DNA from: Mermis nigrescens
Taxonomy: Eukaryota; Nematoda; Enoplea; Mermithida; Mermithidae
DNA length: 64,000 nucleotides
Assembly: GCA_036768485.1 (NCBI GenBank)
Contig: JAVLUZ010000054.1
Coordinates: 1 to 64,000, forward strand
Direction: 5' to 3'
Shown here: in pieces, positions 1 through 12,900 of the stretch
How the letters are laid out: each line of letters begins with the position of its first letter
How positions within the stretch are numbered: position 1 is the first letter of the stretch
Position numbers and translations under genes: made by a program
Notes under the pieces: generated by a model
Database searches by the model: none
The model's input: only the letters and a program-made list of their open reading frames with translations
What the model was told of the DNA's origin: nothing

Positions 1-41
<41 letters not shown>
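1..41. repeat. G homopolymer at the window edge
   Basis: Forty-one consecutive G residues open the window. Runs of 8-17 G or C also occur inside dispersed repeats here (for example around 2012-2026 and 59041), so a genomic run is possible. A run this long at the edge may instead be an assembly artefact. Confidence 0.9.
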
Positions 42-44
<3 letters not shown>

Positions 45-129
45 CGCATTGCTAATTTAGTAATCTTTTATGTCCTTCTCATTTGTAGCCTGTGAATACT
101 AATATTCTGTGATATTTTGCCTCATTTAG

Positions 130-216
130 GCTATTAAACGCAATGCTGAAGCTGTACAAAAAGAGAAGAACAATCACCAGCGGCGCTATGCGCCGAAAAC
201 GCTTTTGACGTTTTAG
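130..216 (+). CDS. Candidate 3'-terminal exon of an upstream gene
   Basis: A pyrimidine-rich stretch ending in ATTTAG precedes an open frame that starts AIKRNAEAVQKEKNNHQRRY, continues for eight more residues and ends at a TAG (214-216). It is rich in Lys, Arg, Asn and Gln and looks like a charged protein C-terminus. The last third (CGGCGCTATGCGCCGAAAA) resembles the GC hairpin found in many repeats here, so part of it may be repeat-derived. I do not recognise the family. Any earlier exons lie outside the window. Confidence 0.3.
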   Translation, partial: AIKRNAEAVQKEKNNHQRRYAPKTLLTF

Positions 217-1564
217 CTCTTTAAACTCAATTTGTACCGCTTGAACCCGTACAGAACAAACACATTAATTCGGCGAACCCTTTTTCCCTTTTGTGCTCCC
301 GAAAATCTCGTTGCACATGTACAACGGGGACGTTTACAGCGGGGGGTCTGCGGTGGCGCGCTCAATCGCCCCCAAGAAAATTTTGTAAAAAAAGCACTTT
401 AATGTTAAATACTATCGCTAAAATTTTCGCAAAATCGGCCAAATCTCGATTTCTGAATTAAGCTCAAAACACTTAAAAATTGATGAACTCCTACATTGTA
501 CAAGATTTCTGAGCTAAAATGCGCTTTTCGACCTCTGCTGATGTATGAAGCGCAGCAAAGGGAGCTGCCAATAAGATATAAAAAAGATGTATCGATGACA
601 ATTTTGTTCTTATCGTATTCAGGCCCATTTGTGGCCTTCTTATTATAAAGTATAATAATTCAGAAAACAGGCGCAATTACATAAGAAAATTGGCCATTCC
701 TTCCATTTAAATTAGGGATTATGTGTCCCGTCCTTGTAAGGAAAGACAAACAAAGCAAAGAATAGACAAACTGGTACACAATCATTTTCGCGCGCACATT
801 TACTGTTATGCTCAACAAGCATGCGCAGTTTTCATTCAACGAACAAATAGAGCAATAAATCCACTAAAGTGATGTGAATTGATCGATTAGTTTAGCTAAT
901 TCAAGCTTTTTGAACTCATTGGATCTATATAACAATAAATATGTAATAAGGAGCTCGGCGCGTGGCGCCCGGAAAATTTTTGACTTTTTCGCCTTTTTGA
1001 ACTCAATTTTCTGGACACAATTATTACACTAGAAAAATCAACGAAATTTCTGAAAAATTTCGGGGGGGCATGTGCCCCCAATGCTCCCTGGCTACGCCTA
1101 TGGCTTCAATACGTGTCCTATCCTATCCCATTACACAATTTCAATTGACGTCAATGTACGCTATAGTTTGAGTTCTAAAATCCAAATAGCATATACTCTC
1201 ATCCGACCATATCATAGTCGCTGTTATGTCTGAATGCATAAATTTAATGCTTAATTTTTCTTTAAATATTTACATGAAACCATGTGCTTTTTTCAAACCG
1301 TGTTTAGTTGCACGTGCATTTTAATAATGGAATTGTGCGCTATTGTATTAAAAACTTTGTTCTTGCTTGAATAATGCTACCAAAATCCTTGCTAACTACT
1401 TAATTTATTTTTAGAAAGATTGAATAATTAACAGAGCTTAGAATTTAAAAATCTTCTTGACACAGCAGTAAGCCTTGCGTTTGACAAATAACTAAATGTA
1501 AAACTGGTCTAAATATGTTTATTGTGCATAACATTACATTGGAAGCAAGGCATGTTGTTAATAT

Positions 1565-1640
1565 ATAAGCCCGGGCCCGGGCCCGGTACCAAGCCCGGCA
1601 GCGTGCCCGGGCCCGGGCCCGGTTTTTTTTGAGCCCGGTC
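1565..1640. repeat. GCCCGG-rich short tandem block
   Basis: Two runs of alternating GCCCGG units flank a KpnI-like GGTACC, followed by a T-run. The pattern resembles the subterminal ACCCGC repeats of the hAT-like element at 7712-8896, but I found no matching second end, so its identity is open. Confidence 0.6.
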
Positions 1641-1962
1641 GATCACCGTTGCTAGGACCATCTCGCGTCATTCTAGCGCTTTCTAAAGCAAGCATCTCGC
1701 TAGGTCATCTTAGGCCAGAACAGCCGACCGACAATGCTCGCCTTGAGATTGTTAGAAGCATCTTAAAACGTAAAGTTTCGTGGCGAGCACTATTTCTTTT
1801 TCTACCGTATTGAAACAGTGTATAAATTAAGTTTTACCAGGTTAACGCGCTTTGCCTCTTGCAACATTTTTATATCTTGTGTGCGCTTTTATTCTACTTA
1901 ATCGTTGAATGGGAAGAGGAAAATAAAAAGTTAAATTTTCTATGAAAATATATTTAGGACTA

Positions 1963-2825
1963 CATGATCTCGGGAAGGGTTTTCATTCCCCCCTTCTGAA
2001 AAATTTTTACCCCCCCCCCCCCCCGCAAAAAATTTCACCCCCCTAGAATTAACAATTTTTTGAAATTTCTCAAAAATTTATAAAAATTAGTAGAAAAGAT
2101 GCTTTTTAAGCGTTTTTAGCTAACTATTTGCACAAAAGTGCCAAATTTTCGGCGCTTCGCGCCATTATACTCATGTTTTGATTATATCGTTCCGACTTTT
2201 TGATTTTTTTCAAAATTTTTATGTTTTTATGCGCTAGCAAAATAGAGCATCGTCAGAAACGCTAAAAAACGATGTTTTTGACGCGTCCTTATCATACATG
2301 TATAGCATGGGAATGACGCTTACCCGTCATACACGTATAGTATAGGAATTTCTAGGGGGAAGGTGAATTTTAAAGTGCCGTTTTGAGGTCCAAAACTGGT
2401 ATGTAGGTACGCGTCAAAAATATCGTTTTTAGCATTTCTGACGATGCTCTATCTTTCTAGAGCATAAAAACATAAAAAATTTCTGAAAAAAATCAAAACA
2501 GTCGGAACAAATATAACGAACATATAGTCAAAACACGAGTACAATGGCGCGAAGCGCCGAAAATGTGGCACTTCTGAGCAAATGGATAGCTAAAAATGCT
2601 TAAAAAGCACCTTTTCTACAAATTTTTAGATAATTTTCTAAGAACTTTCAAAAAATCGCCAATTCTAGGGGGAGGAGAAACTTTTTGCGGGGAGGGAATG
2701 AAAATTTTTCTGAGTGAAACCCCTCAAACTCCCCAAGATCATATATGGTACCTACCATTTTTGTACCCAAAAAAGGCACTTTAGAATTTCATCCCCCCAG
2801 AATTCCGACGCTGTGCATGCTATGT
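1963..2825. mobile_element. Family C element (minus) interrupted by a second family C element (plus)
   Basis: 1963-2293 reads as a minus-strand family C copy and resumes at about 2750-2825, ending in GCTGTGCATG. Between them, about 2294-2749 is a plus-strand copy of the same family. The two arms are near-complementary over more than 300 bp, so the region could fold into a long hairpin. Comparison with the uninterrupted copy near 56,770 (ACGCGTACCTAC) places the insertion point at GTCCTTAT / GTACCTAC, a degraded 8-bp duplication. No coding capacity is seen. Confidence 0.7.
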
Positions 2826-3075
2826 GAAGGGCAATTCAGAAAACATAAAAGCAGGCTTTGATCTTGAATTCATTAGTGGCCAAATCCAATTCTGCGATAA
2901 GGTTACGAGGGATGCAATGCAAGGCTACTGATATTATTTGAACATTTATGAAATATTTCTTACGCACATAAATGAGATGCCTTTTCTTTCCTATTTTTTT
3001 ATTAGGAAATAACTATTTTGATCTTCATTCTTGAATATTTTCATCATGTTTTTTATTTGCATGTATGTATTTTAG

Positions 3076-3180
3076 AGAAATGTACGGTGTCAAACCTATA
3101 ATCACGCCCGAAAGCATTGAACAGAATGGCGAGCTTAATGTAAAAAAGGAAATGGAGGAAAAAATGGAAGTGGAAAAAAG
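3076..3180 (+). CDS. Possible 5' exon of the phosphatase gene
   Basis: Bounded by TTTTAG and a strong GTAAAT donor. Only one frame is open; it begins EMYGVKPIITPESIEQNGEL and ends in a Glu/Lys-rich tail. It includes ATG codons that could start translation. Its 3' phase (two bases left over) does not match the exon at 3829, which needs one. Either a microexon lies between, a weaker upstream donor (GAA|GTGGAA) is used with the acceptor at 3830, the A6 homopolymer is mis-called, or the exon belongs to something else. Confidence 0.4.
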
Positions 3181-3454
3181 GTAAATTGCTCAATAGGTCT
3201 CCAGTACGTATTTGTAGAAGACATGTAAACATAGCAGCTCAAAATATTGAGGAGAAGTCGGTTATTTTTAGGGATAGGGATAAATTGCCATCAATTTATG
3301 GCCAAAAATGGTAGGAGAAGGGCTAAAAATGGTCTAAAAACGCAAATTTTTCCCAAAAATGGGAGGGGAAAAATTTTCATTGGGTGAGGGATCCACGATT
3401 TTCCGTTACATGTATGAATTTGATGTACATATAATTTTGATATCTTTTGGACAA

Positions 3455-3556
3455 ATAATGAATAATAATAACGACACTTAATAATAATAATATGTAATAA
3501 TAATTACAACAATAATAATAATAATAATAATTACAACAATAATAATAATAATAATA

Positions 3557-3589
<33 letters not shown>

Positions 3590-3702
3590 ATACATATTTT
3601 CACATACTATTATTATTGTAAATATGATTATCATTATTACTACTACTATTATTATTACTCTTATAATAATAATAATAATAATTATTATTATTATCATTAA
3701 TA

Positions 3703-3739
<37 letters not shown>

Positions 3740-3760
3740 CTATTATTATTATTAATAGAA
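3455..3760. repeat. AAT/ATT microsatellite
   Basis: Long interrupted runs of AAT then ATT trinucleotides, switching strand sense near 3555. The Ile/Asn/Tyr-rich reading frames over it are artefacts of the repeat. It lies between the possible first exon and the first confident exon of the phosphatase gene. Confidence 0.95.
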
Positions 3761-3828
3761 CAAGCGCTTTATATGCACTTGACGGTCGTGGTGACTGGTG
3801 ATGTTATTTTTTACATGTTATCGTACAG

Positions 3829-3924
3829 AGAAATCAGAGCCGACTTCAGCTTATGTAATTTCCAATCATTTGCTACAAATCGGTCCAACGGGCGCCATTA
3901 GTGAATTGGTCAACAATGTACCCT
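3829..3924 (+). CDS. Phosphatase exon 1 (first confident)
   Basis: Follows TACAG and ends at CCCT|GTAAGT. The frame reads [20 protein letters not shown] and on to NNVP, with a Cys codon split across the intron that joins the next exon exactly. Lies upstream of the catalytic domain; low-complexity, probably a flexible N-terminus. Confidence 0.7.
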
Positions 3925-6900
3925 GTAAGTGATTCATACGAAACCTATTGGCTTTCATTCATGTAGTGTTCGCTTTCTGTCTTTATCTCTTATGTCATCA
4001 ATTCATTATTTTTTGTGTATATACGTTGCTGGGCTGCAAAAATAATAGTTTTCTGCAGAAATGATGATAATTTTATGTTTCCTGATGCTCTAACTTCTTT
4101 GCTGAGTCTCACAAAATACGAAAAATGTTTTTCGCGTTAGTCAGTGTGTGTGGTTTCTAACGCGGCTAATCCGTTATTTATTTTGATGTCGGAATTCCCG
4201 GTAGAATTTACATATAATTAGAAATTTATACAGCGACCATACCTGGGCGTGGGGGTTTGGGGGTATGCACCCACCAGAAACCAAAGAACCCCCCCTAGAA
4301 TTAAATTTTTGAAAATTTTTTTTGTTTTCTCGCAATTTTTTGATGCCAATGAATAGTGCTCGATGAGAAACGTTGAAAAATGGTGTTTTTCGCTAAACCA
4401 CCATTTTTTAGGCCATTTTTTGACCTTTGAAAAAATTTTGCACCCCTCCCTCCAGAACTTTGGTGGCGCCCACCTATGACAGCGACCGTCCAAAACTACT
4501 TATCCAAAACGAAGAGTTGCAGAAGTTTAATTTTTGTCTTTTTTATATCGTATTTATAATTATCCAAGTAGAAAGGCCCCATTTTAAAATAACAGATAAA
4601 TTGTTTGAAAATTTGAGATAAATTTAATTGAGTACCCAAAAAACATATATCCGCTTGTCAGGCGATCAGTTTTCACATTGATTCTCACGTCAAATTCGCG
4701 ATATGACATTACCGATGATATATTTTGTCATGTTTATACTATATATAAGTTTGTTTGCAATAAATTATTTACAATATTCAAAATCGGTCTATTCTTTGAT
4801 TTCTAATTTTTTTCTATAGAAAACGATCATTTTCTATTTCCTGATATTCTCTTGCAGGTGTAATAAGCCCCAGTTCAACTGGCTTACAACGAACGATCGA
4901 TGATGCGTCCCAGGTGTTCATTTATTTGCATTACTTTGTACATACCGGAAAATCATACATCCTTTTGTGAAGCGATTGTTGTTTTTTTCTTAGCGTTGTT
5001 TTTTTCAATTGAGTAATTGTTAGAAAATGCAAGTACAGCAAATCAAGTTTAATTCTATGTATCAGAAAAAATTGTTTCAGTCGAAGTTTTTATTTTTTGA
5101 ATATTTTGCTTACTGGAATTTTCACCGATGAGATTTTTATATCGGATTGTTCCTGTCATGTGATTCTGCTTTTACTAATCGTAATTTGAAACAAGGCTCC
5201 GTCCGTACTTTGAATCTGGATTTCTCATCAATTTTTGATTTGGACATCGAACTTTAAATTTAAATTACATAATAACCGCTTCAGTTTCAATAAGATTAGA
5301 TGAATTTTTTTGTTACTTTTTCAAAAAAATCAAATTCAGTTAAAAAAACTTGCACAAATATAAGTTATCTAAGGGAACCTGAATTTCGAAAAGCGGAACA
5401 GACTTTTCCGTGAGGCAGCCTTGTGTAGCGCATTTCGTGAGAACTATTGAATTTTCGTCGCAAAAGATACTGTCAAAAACAGAGTTAAAAAAGCTACGGA
5501 GTGAAGCATCCAGAATTTTGAGATTTTCTAATTAAAATTATGCTATTTTTAAGCATTATCTTACTTATCTGTCTAGAACTATTTGGGTTTAAAGGGACGG
5601 CCCCATGCGTATTTTAAGTTTTGTGATAACTTTTCTATTTAACTCGAGCGAACCTAATGAAACTTTATAAAATGAAGATGTGCATTTATTGACAACCTTC
5701 TGCTAAGAGTTTATTGCCATACTGCAACTATGTATATTCGATATTAATGACTTTAGTTAAAATGCACTTCAAAATAGACCTGAAGAAAAATTCCATCGTT
5801 AGTGTCATACAAAGTCGTATTATAAATGATAAAATTTGTTCGGTTAGCTTAATAAGGCTGCTACATAATTATGGATATCTAAACGAAAACCATATCGATA
5901 TATGAACATTGTAAGCAGCATTTCGTATTTAGACTGTTAATGGCTGTATTAAGGAACAATTTTGTGTCAAGATCATACATTTCCTGAGAAATAGAAGAAG
6001 TTTTTTGTTTTTTTGGTCAGCTTTGAGCGCGATTTCAGTTTCCTTCTTATTTAATGCATTAATAATAAGTAATAGGTTTCTATTCGAACAAAAATCTATT
6101 TCAAGCGGGTTTCGGGGATTTGCACAGTCATCGGCTCATTAAAGTATGTATTAAGTTTTGTTGGCAAATGCTAAATGCTATAGCTCGCGCAGGATTTGGG
6201 TCCCCACTTTCAGTGGTCAGCATGAGTGGGCGGTACCAAACTTCTGAGGGGAGGGGGTGCAGGATTTTTTCAAATGTCACAAAATGGTCTTTAAAATGGT
6301 GGTATGGCGAAAAACACCATTTTTCAACGTTTCTCATCGAGCACTATCCATTGGCATCAAAAAATAGCGAAAAAAACCAAAAGAAATTTCAAAAATCGAA
6401 TTCTGGGGGGGGGTATTTTAATTTCTGGGAGTTGCATACCCATCCCTCAAATCCCGCCCCCACGCCCATGTATGGCGGTCAGTCTTTCTTTATTAAAAGT
6501 ACTATTTAAATGATTTTCAAGGAACACCTAAAACATAAAATAAAATCTATTAGAGGTCATAGCCTAATTTTCTGATCAGAAAATTTGTTAAACAAATAGC
6601 GTATGACACAGTGTAAAAGTGGAAAATTGACAAAAATAAATTCTTGTTTGAGTTTGGTTAATATGAACAATAGTACAGCTACATATGTAGACTTAATGAT
6701 GCGGTATAATTTATTGTTAGCATGTTCAGGGATAGTTGTGCCGTGCATTGATAAAAAGTATTCTTCAATTTCTCGTAATTCATAGTTTTTTGCAGGCGCA
6801 TTCCGACGCCAGGCAAATATTACGAGCTTTGGATTATTTTCATAAGCCTTATCTAGTCAATGGGAATGCAAAGAAGGCTTTTGATTGGTTTAAAGTGGAC

Positions 6901-9900
6901 ATGACGACTTTGGGAGAATGCTTCTTGACCATTTGCTCGGCTGCTTCACTTATTTTAAAAAATGAGCCTCGTCTGCTTGAACTCGAAGATCCCGTATACA
7001 TATTAGGTACTCCGCTTCATTATTTCTTATGTATTCTTACTAACTGACTTTTTGCCCGCTCGTTTCGTATTTTTCGGGTTGGTTTGACAATATTTAATCA
7101 GCTGCATTTATTACTGCGTGGTGTCGGACTTATGAAAAAAGGCGAAAAAATAGAATTCTTGGAGGGAAATAATGCAAAATTGGGGTTAAGGAATTTCAAA
7201 AAAGCAACTTCTTGCTTAAGTGCTTGAAATCGTCTAGAAAAGCTTTAAGTAAAGTTGATTTTTACTTATATTCAGATTTAAGGTACTTTTTTAGCTTAAA
7301 ACTGATATTTGTATGTAAAATCGATTTGTGTATTTGACTAAAAACAAGGCCAGTCCGGAAAAACTGTTATTCTTTTTATTTTCCAAATCGGATTGCTGCA
7401 TCTAAGTTAAAAATTAATCAGTAAAAGCTGCTCTGAAAGCATTTACGCTTTCCATCATTCCCTCACTTACTTTCTTTCAAGAATAAAGAAGAAGATAATT
7501 TCCAAGTCAATTTCTTGTGTAAGTTGTTTTTTAATGGAAATTTTGCCATCCTTTGGTCGGAAAGTTTTTTGAGATGTGAGTTAATGCACGGTTAGATGGA
7601 AAAATTGCATCTCTTTGTTAGAAAATCTTAATATTTTCGGCGCTTCGCGTCATTTGTACCTATTTTTCTTGATTTTACCTCTCCCAGGCTAACCTGTCAA
7701 TGTGCATCTACTAGGGATGCAGCGGATACCCGCACCCGCACCCGCTATTACCCGCTTCTTTTTTGGTACCCGCACCCGCACCCGCTATTCCGAAATTTTT
7801 CTACCCGCACCCGCACCCGCACCCGCTAAAAATATTATGATAAAACAGCGGGTGGCGGATAATAATAATGAGAATTTACGAAAAGACAAAACGATTCTGT
7901 GGCAGTGGCACGTTAATGAAAAAACCAAAATGTATAACAGTGTGTTCTGACGTACCAGTACAAATTGGAAAAGCGAACATCTACTTGTAATGAGTCATAT
8001 TTTTAGGTACCCTCTGGACTGCAGATACATGTTCAAGCTCTCTTATGGTTAATTCCAATTATGCGAATTATGCTTTTTAAAAGAGAAGGGTCTAGGTGCC
8101 AGTCTTTACATGCATCAGTTCAACCACTCTAGCGTGCGTAGAGATATTATGCAGCAATGTATTGTACATTGCTTTTTTAAGACGAAGTAGGACGTTTTGA
8201 CACTGCCGTTTTGGCGCCATTCTCGTTGTAATATTATTAATTATTTACATTTAATTTATGAATAAAGTATAATACAGATTCTGAGAGCTCATTCATTTCT
8301 CTACGTGATGGTACAAATTACTTTTAAAATATCTTTGACTTTAATGAGATAATTAAACGCATCTAAAAATACACTGGATTTTCTACAGTTTTTCAGTCGT
8401 ACACAAATGAATACTCGTCGATTCTGAATATATAATTTACTTAAAAATCGCTTCAAAATTAATGTACTTAGAATATTTTTTAAGTTGCTGGCGCGAAAAC
8501 GTCGTAGACCCTTTTTAAGAAGAGAATGACAACAACAAGTGTCTAAACATTGTATTCTGCAAAGTGCAAATATATTACTCATATTGGTCAATGGTTCAAT
8601 CATTGACAATTTACTTATCTTTAGTTTGCAAATTTAATTCATTGAGAGAGTAGTCTGCAAAGAAAAAGACAATCAGCTTGAAGATTAATATGAATTTTGC
8701 ACACAGAAAATAACTGCATTAAGCGGAAAAAATGGAGCATTTTTAGCCCTATTGATATTATGCTATATCTCACTGCTAAACCCGCCACCCACCACCCGTA
8801 CCCGCTATTTTTAAGGTGCGACACCCGCACCCGCTGAAGCAAAATTTTGGTACCCGCACCCGCTATTCCAAAAAATGTGCACCCGCTGCATCCCTAGCAT
8901 CTACATATATTTTTCTACATAAAAATAAATCAAACATTACCTGAATAAAGTCGTTGCATTCGCATTAATGCTGATTTTTTTAAAGCTTTTCACACATATT
9001 AAATTTTCGAAACCATTTCACTGCAGCATTGTAATGCTACCAGTGTTTTTTTTGTACAAGGTCCGTCTGTACATGTACAAAGATGGTCGCCAAAAGTTTG
9101 CACATTTTGTACATGCAAATGTTTGTGTACTAGAATATAGTACAGTAGCGATTTTAGTGTGGTAAAAGAGGTTTTTTCGACCTGTGGTAGTGCATTTTAG
9201 CTAATTTCTGGGTTTCTGACACCAAAAATTACTAAAAATTGTCTCAAAACGCCTCGAAGCGCCGGAAAATTCGACATTTTTTTCATTCTAAATACAAATT
9301 CTGCCATTTTAAAGATAAATAGGACAAACAATTGTTCATTTCGGCGCAAAATTTTTGGGAATGTTACACCCTTTTACAGTTTTTGTCTACCCAAAAACCT
9401 TTGTACGTTTTGTACACACAAATTCTTGGGTACTATAATATGTTACAGTAGCGATTTTAGTGTGATAAAAACAGAGTTGTTCGACTTTTGGTAGTGTATT
9501 TTAGCTAATTTCTGGGTTTCTAAGGGCAAAAATCACTAAGAATCGTCTTAAGACGGCGCTAAGCGCCGAAAAATTCGACATTTTCCATTTTCAAATGCAA
9601 TTTCTGCCATTATAAAGATATATAAAACACAAGCTAATCATTTCGGCGCGAAGCGCCGAAACTTTTGCGGATTTCAGATATTTTTTGCAATTTTTGTCTT
9701 CCCAAAAATCTTTGTACATGTACAAAGACGGTCCCGAAAAGTCTTTGTACATCGGGAATAATCTTTGCCGAGTGCAAAAGAAACAGTGTATGCTACATAT
9801 TAGTTTAACTCTGTAAAGCGTTTAACGGAAGCGTCTTCTTATCAGTGTTAATTATGCAAGGTCCGTTTGTACATGTACAAAGATTGTCCCTAAAAGTCTT

Positions 9901-12900
9901 TGTACATTTTGTACATAGAAAGTTTTGATGTACTATAATATGGTACAATAGCGATTTTAGTGTGATAAAAACAGAGTTGTTCGACCTTTTGTAGTGTGTT
10001 TTAGCTGACTTCTGGGTTTCTGGTTGCAAAAGTCACTAAGAATCGTTTTACAATGGCTGCCGAAAAATTGGACATTTTTTTGAAATGCAATTTCTGCCAT
10101 TATTAAGATATATACAACACACAATTACTTATTTCGGCGCGAAGCGCCGAAAATTTATGAGAGTTTTAGACCTTTTTTGCAGTTTTTGTTTTCCCGAAAA
10201 TCTTTGTACATGTACAAAGACGGTCCCGAAAAGTCTTTGTACATCGGGAATAATCTTTGCCGAGTGCAAAAGAAACAGTGTATGCTACATATTAGTTTAA
10301 CTCTGTAAAGCGTTTAACGGAAGCGTCTTCTTATCAGTGTTAATTATGCAAGGTCCGTTTGTACATGTACAAAGATTGTCCCTAAAAGTCTTTGTACATT
10401 TTGTACATAGAAAGTTTTGTGTACTATAATATGGTACAATAGCGATTTTAGTGTGATAAAAACAGAGTTGTTCGACCTTTTGTAGTGTATTTTAGCTGAC
10501 TTCTGGGTTTCTGGTTGCAAAAGTCACTAAGAATCGTTTTACAATGGCTGCCGAAAAATTGGACATTTTTTTGAAATGCAATTTCTGCCATTATTAAGAT
10601 ATATACAACACACAATTACTTATTTCGGCGCGAAGCGCCGAAAATTTATGAGAGTTTTAGACCTTTTTTGCAGTTTTTGTTTTCCCGAAAATCTTTGTAC
10701 ATGTACAAAGACGGTCCCGAAAAATCTTTGTATATCGGGAAAATCTTTGCCGAATACGAATAAGAAACCGTGCTTCTTACTGTTGTTAATGATTGTGTAA
10801 AAGTGAAAACTTAGTTTAAACTAATGCAATGGCTATTATATTTATTTTGCGCCCATGGTTTTTTTGTATTCGGCAAAGATTTTTCCCGATATACAAAGAC
10901 TTTTCGGGACTGTCTTTTTACATGTGCAAAGATTTTTGAGAAGACAAAAACTGCTAAAAAAGTATGAAATTCTAAAAAAATTTCAGTGCTTAGCGCTGAA
11001 ATAAGTAATTATCTGTTATATATCTTTATATTGGCAGAATTGTATTCATAATGGAAAAAATGTCAAATTTTTTGGCACTTCGCGCCGTTTTGAGAAAATT
11101 TTTACTACTTTTTGGCGTCATAAACCCAGAAATCGGCTAAATTACTTTACTAAAGGTCGGAAAACCCTGTTGTACCAAACTAAAATCGCTACTGTACCAT
11201 ATAATAGTACCCAAAAATTTGCATGTCAAAACGTACAAATACTTCTGGGACCATCTTTGTACATGTACAAAGGTACCTTGTACAAAAAAAGTGTGCGTCA
11301 CGCCTGTAGTCCTTTTTAGTCATTTCTTTATGCAGTAAAAAGGTTTAATTATTTACTTTGTGAGATGTTGCTCTGAGATTGGCTTCAACTTGAGCAATGT
11401 GCACAGGTTTTTCGACTCCAATTTTTTATACTATGCTAAATTGATATGCAAGAATATTTTGTATTAGATCAGAGTAAATAATTTGAAATAAATCACATAA
11501 CTGATTTGAATAAATATGTAAATGAATAAAAATATTCAATTGATTTGACTAAATATTAAATTAATAAATATAAATAGACATTTACGCGTTTTAGATCTGA
11601 AAATTCGCATAGAATAAATTAATAATTCGCAATAAATGAATCCTGTAGCAGCGCGTCTGATTCGTCGATTCATTTAGATAACCTAATTAGGTACATATTC
11701 ATTTGTTTAAGAATATAATTATGTAGTGAAACTGACTGTTGATTGCTCTATGTAGGAGATATTCATGGAAACATGGAAGATATGTTTGAATTTGAGCAGC
11801 ATTTGTGGCCCTTGGGTCCGGATTATTGCCCGGCTAGAATACTCTTGTTGGGTGATTATGTCGATAGGGGACAATTTGGATTCGAGGTCATTGTTTTGCA
11901 CTTAATTTTGCGTGAGAATTCTTAAATTTAGTATCCTTTATTAGTTCTATTAATGTGCTCTTTTTTAAAATTTTCTCATGGTTCCAGAAATAAGTGAGTT
12001 GCGAATATATGATATTATTAAATCTATTACTTGTATTATTTATCAGATATTGCGGAAATATTTTTTGTAAATACGATAAAAAGGGGCATGCGTGAAATTC
12101 GTCATTTCATTAACTCGCATGTCCTGTTGCTGATACTTCATTTGCGCATACTCGTGTTATTTTCATAGCGTTGGCCGTTTATTTCATTAATTAATTCTAT
12201 TAGTATAGTACATCGTTTTTATTCCAAAAGGGCGTGAAAACGCGTTTGCAGTAACATTAGGGGATCTTACTGTGGGATTGAGATCTAACTGACGTTGAGC
12301 GTAAATCTCATTTCACTGTTAAATGTATGATTTAATATAATTTGAACAGTACAGTATGTTATTATCCTTTGTTTTAGACCGTCGCTTATTTGCTAGTCAT
12401 GAAGGTTCTTTATCCGGATCGCATCTTTCTGTTACGAGGCAACCACGAAATTAGGTCAACTCAAAAGTCATTCCAGTTCCATTCGTACGTACACTTTGTA
12501 CCATCCGTTTTATTTTTATCCGATACATTTTTACGTAGTGACGGCTTCAATGTATAATTAATAATTCCGCTCTGTGATGACTGATTTCCGGAAATTACTA
12601 GTTAAATAATAAATTCGCCAAATAATTTATATCGATTAAAGAAAATTTAACAAAACTTCGTCCATTGTCCTGACGCATGTCCATCCGTAACTGTTTGTGC
12701 AGGAATGTAATAATCTTTTCAACAACCGGAATACGTCCTACCTAATCATAAGCACATCGTGGTCAGTATTGTGGATTAGCCAGAATATGGCCTCGAAGGC
12801 TGATATAAATGCTAAAATAGTATAAAAACTATCATACTTCACAATTTTCGGTCATTTTAGAGCACGTTTGCAGAAAATTGTTGATTTCCATCAATTTTTA

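Larger units (their letters stand above)
217..3075. other. Gene-free stretch with dispersed repeats
   Basis: No exon is supported. It contains GC-rich hairpin-bearing repeat pieces near 217-370 and 950-1090 (the latter ending in a run that pairs GGGGGGGCATG with CATGTGCCCCC-like sequence), a CCCGGG-rich block at about 1565-1640, and two copies of family C (listed separately). Confidence 0.6.
7007..11755. other. Large phosphatase intron filled with transposon remnants
   Basis: 4.75 kb separating ILG from DIHGN. Holds the hAT-like element 7712-8896 and the compound family A block 9041-11294; the rest is AT-rich DNA with no supported exon. Confidence 0.85.

Noticed and set aside
3377..3697. 106-residue Ile/Asn/Tyr-rich open frame
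   Set aside because: It is a translation of the AAT/ATT microsatellite.
6120..6513. Open frames giving [13 protein letters not shown] or [20 protein letters not shown] peptides, also seen near 4218, 24171, 28653, 34188, 34449, 50211, 59528 and 63242
   Set aside because: All lie in family B MITE copies, in both orientations; the shared peptide comes from repeat DNA, not from a protein family.
7720..8890. ACCCGC hexamer runs considered as a satellite, telomere-like or CRISPR-like array
   Set aside because: They are confined to the two ends of one element with matching inverted termini and an 8-bp target duplication, and are irregularly spaced; hAT subterminal repeats explain them.
10085..10800. 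Paired frames with [20 protein letters not shown] peptides, also near 18080, 47456 and 56761-57122
   Set aside because: They are translations of family A elements and occur in opposite orientations around the same palindromes.
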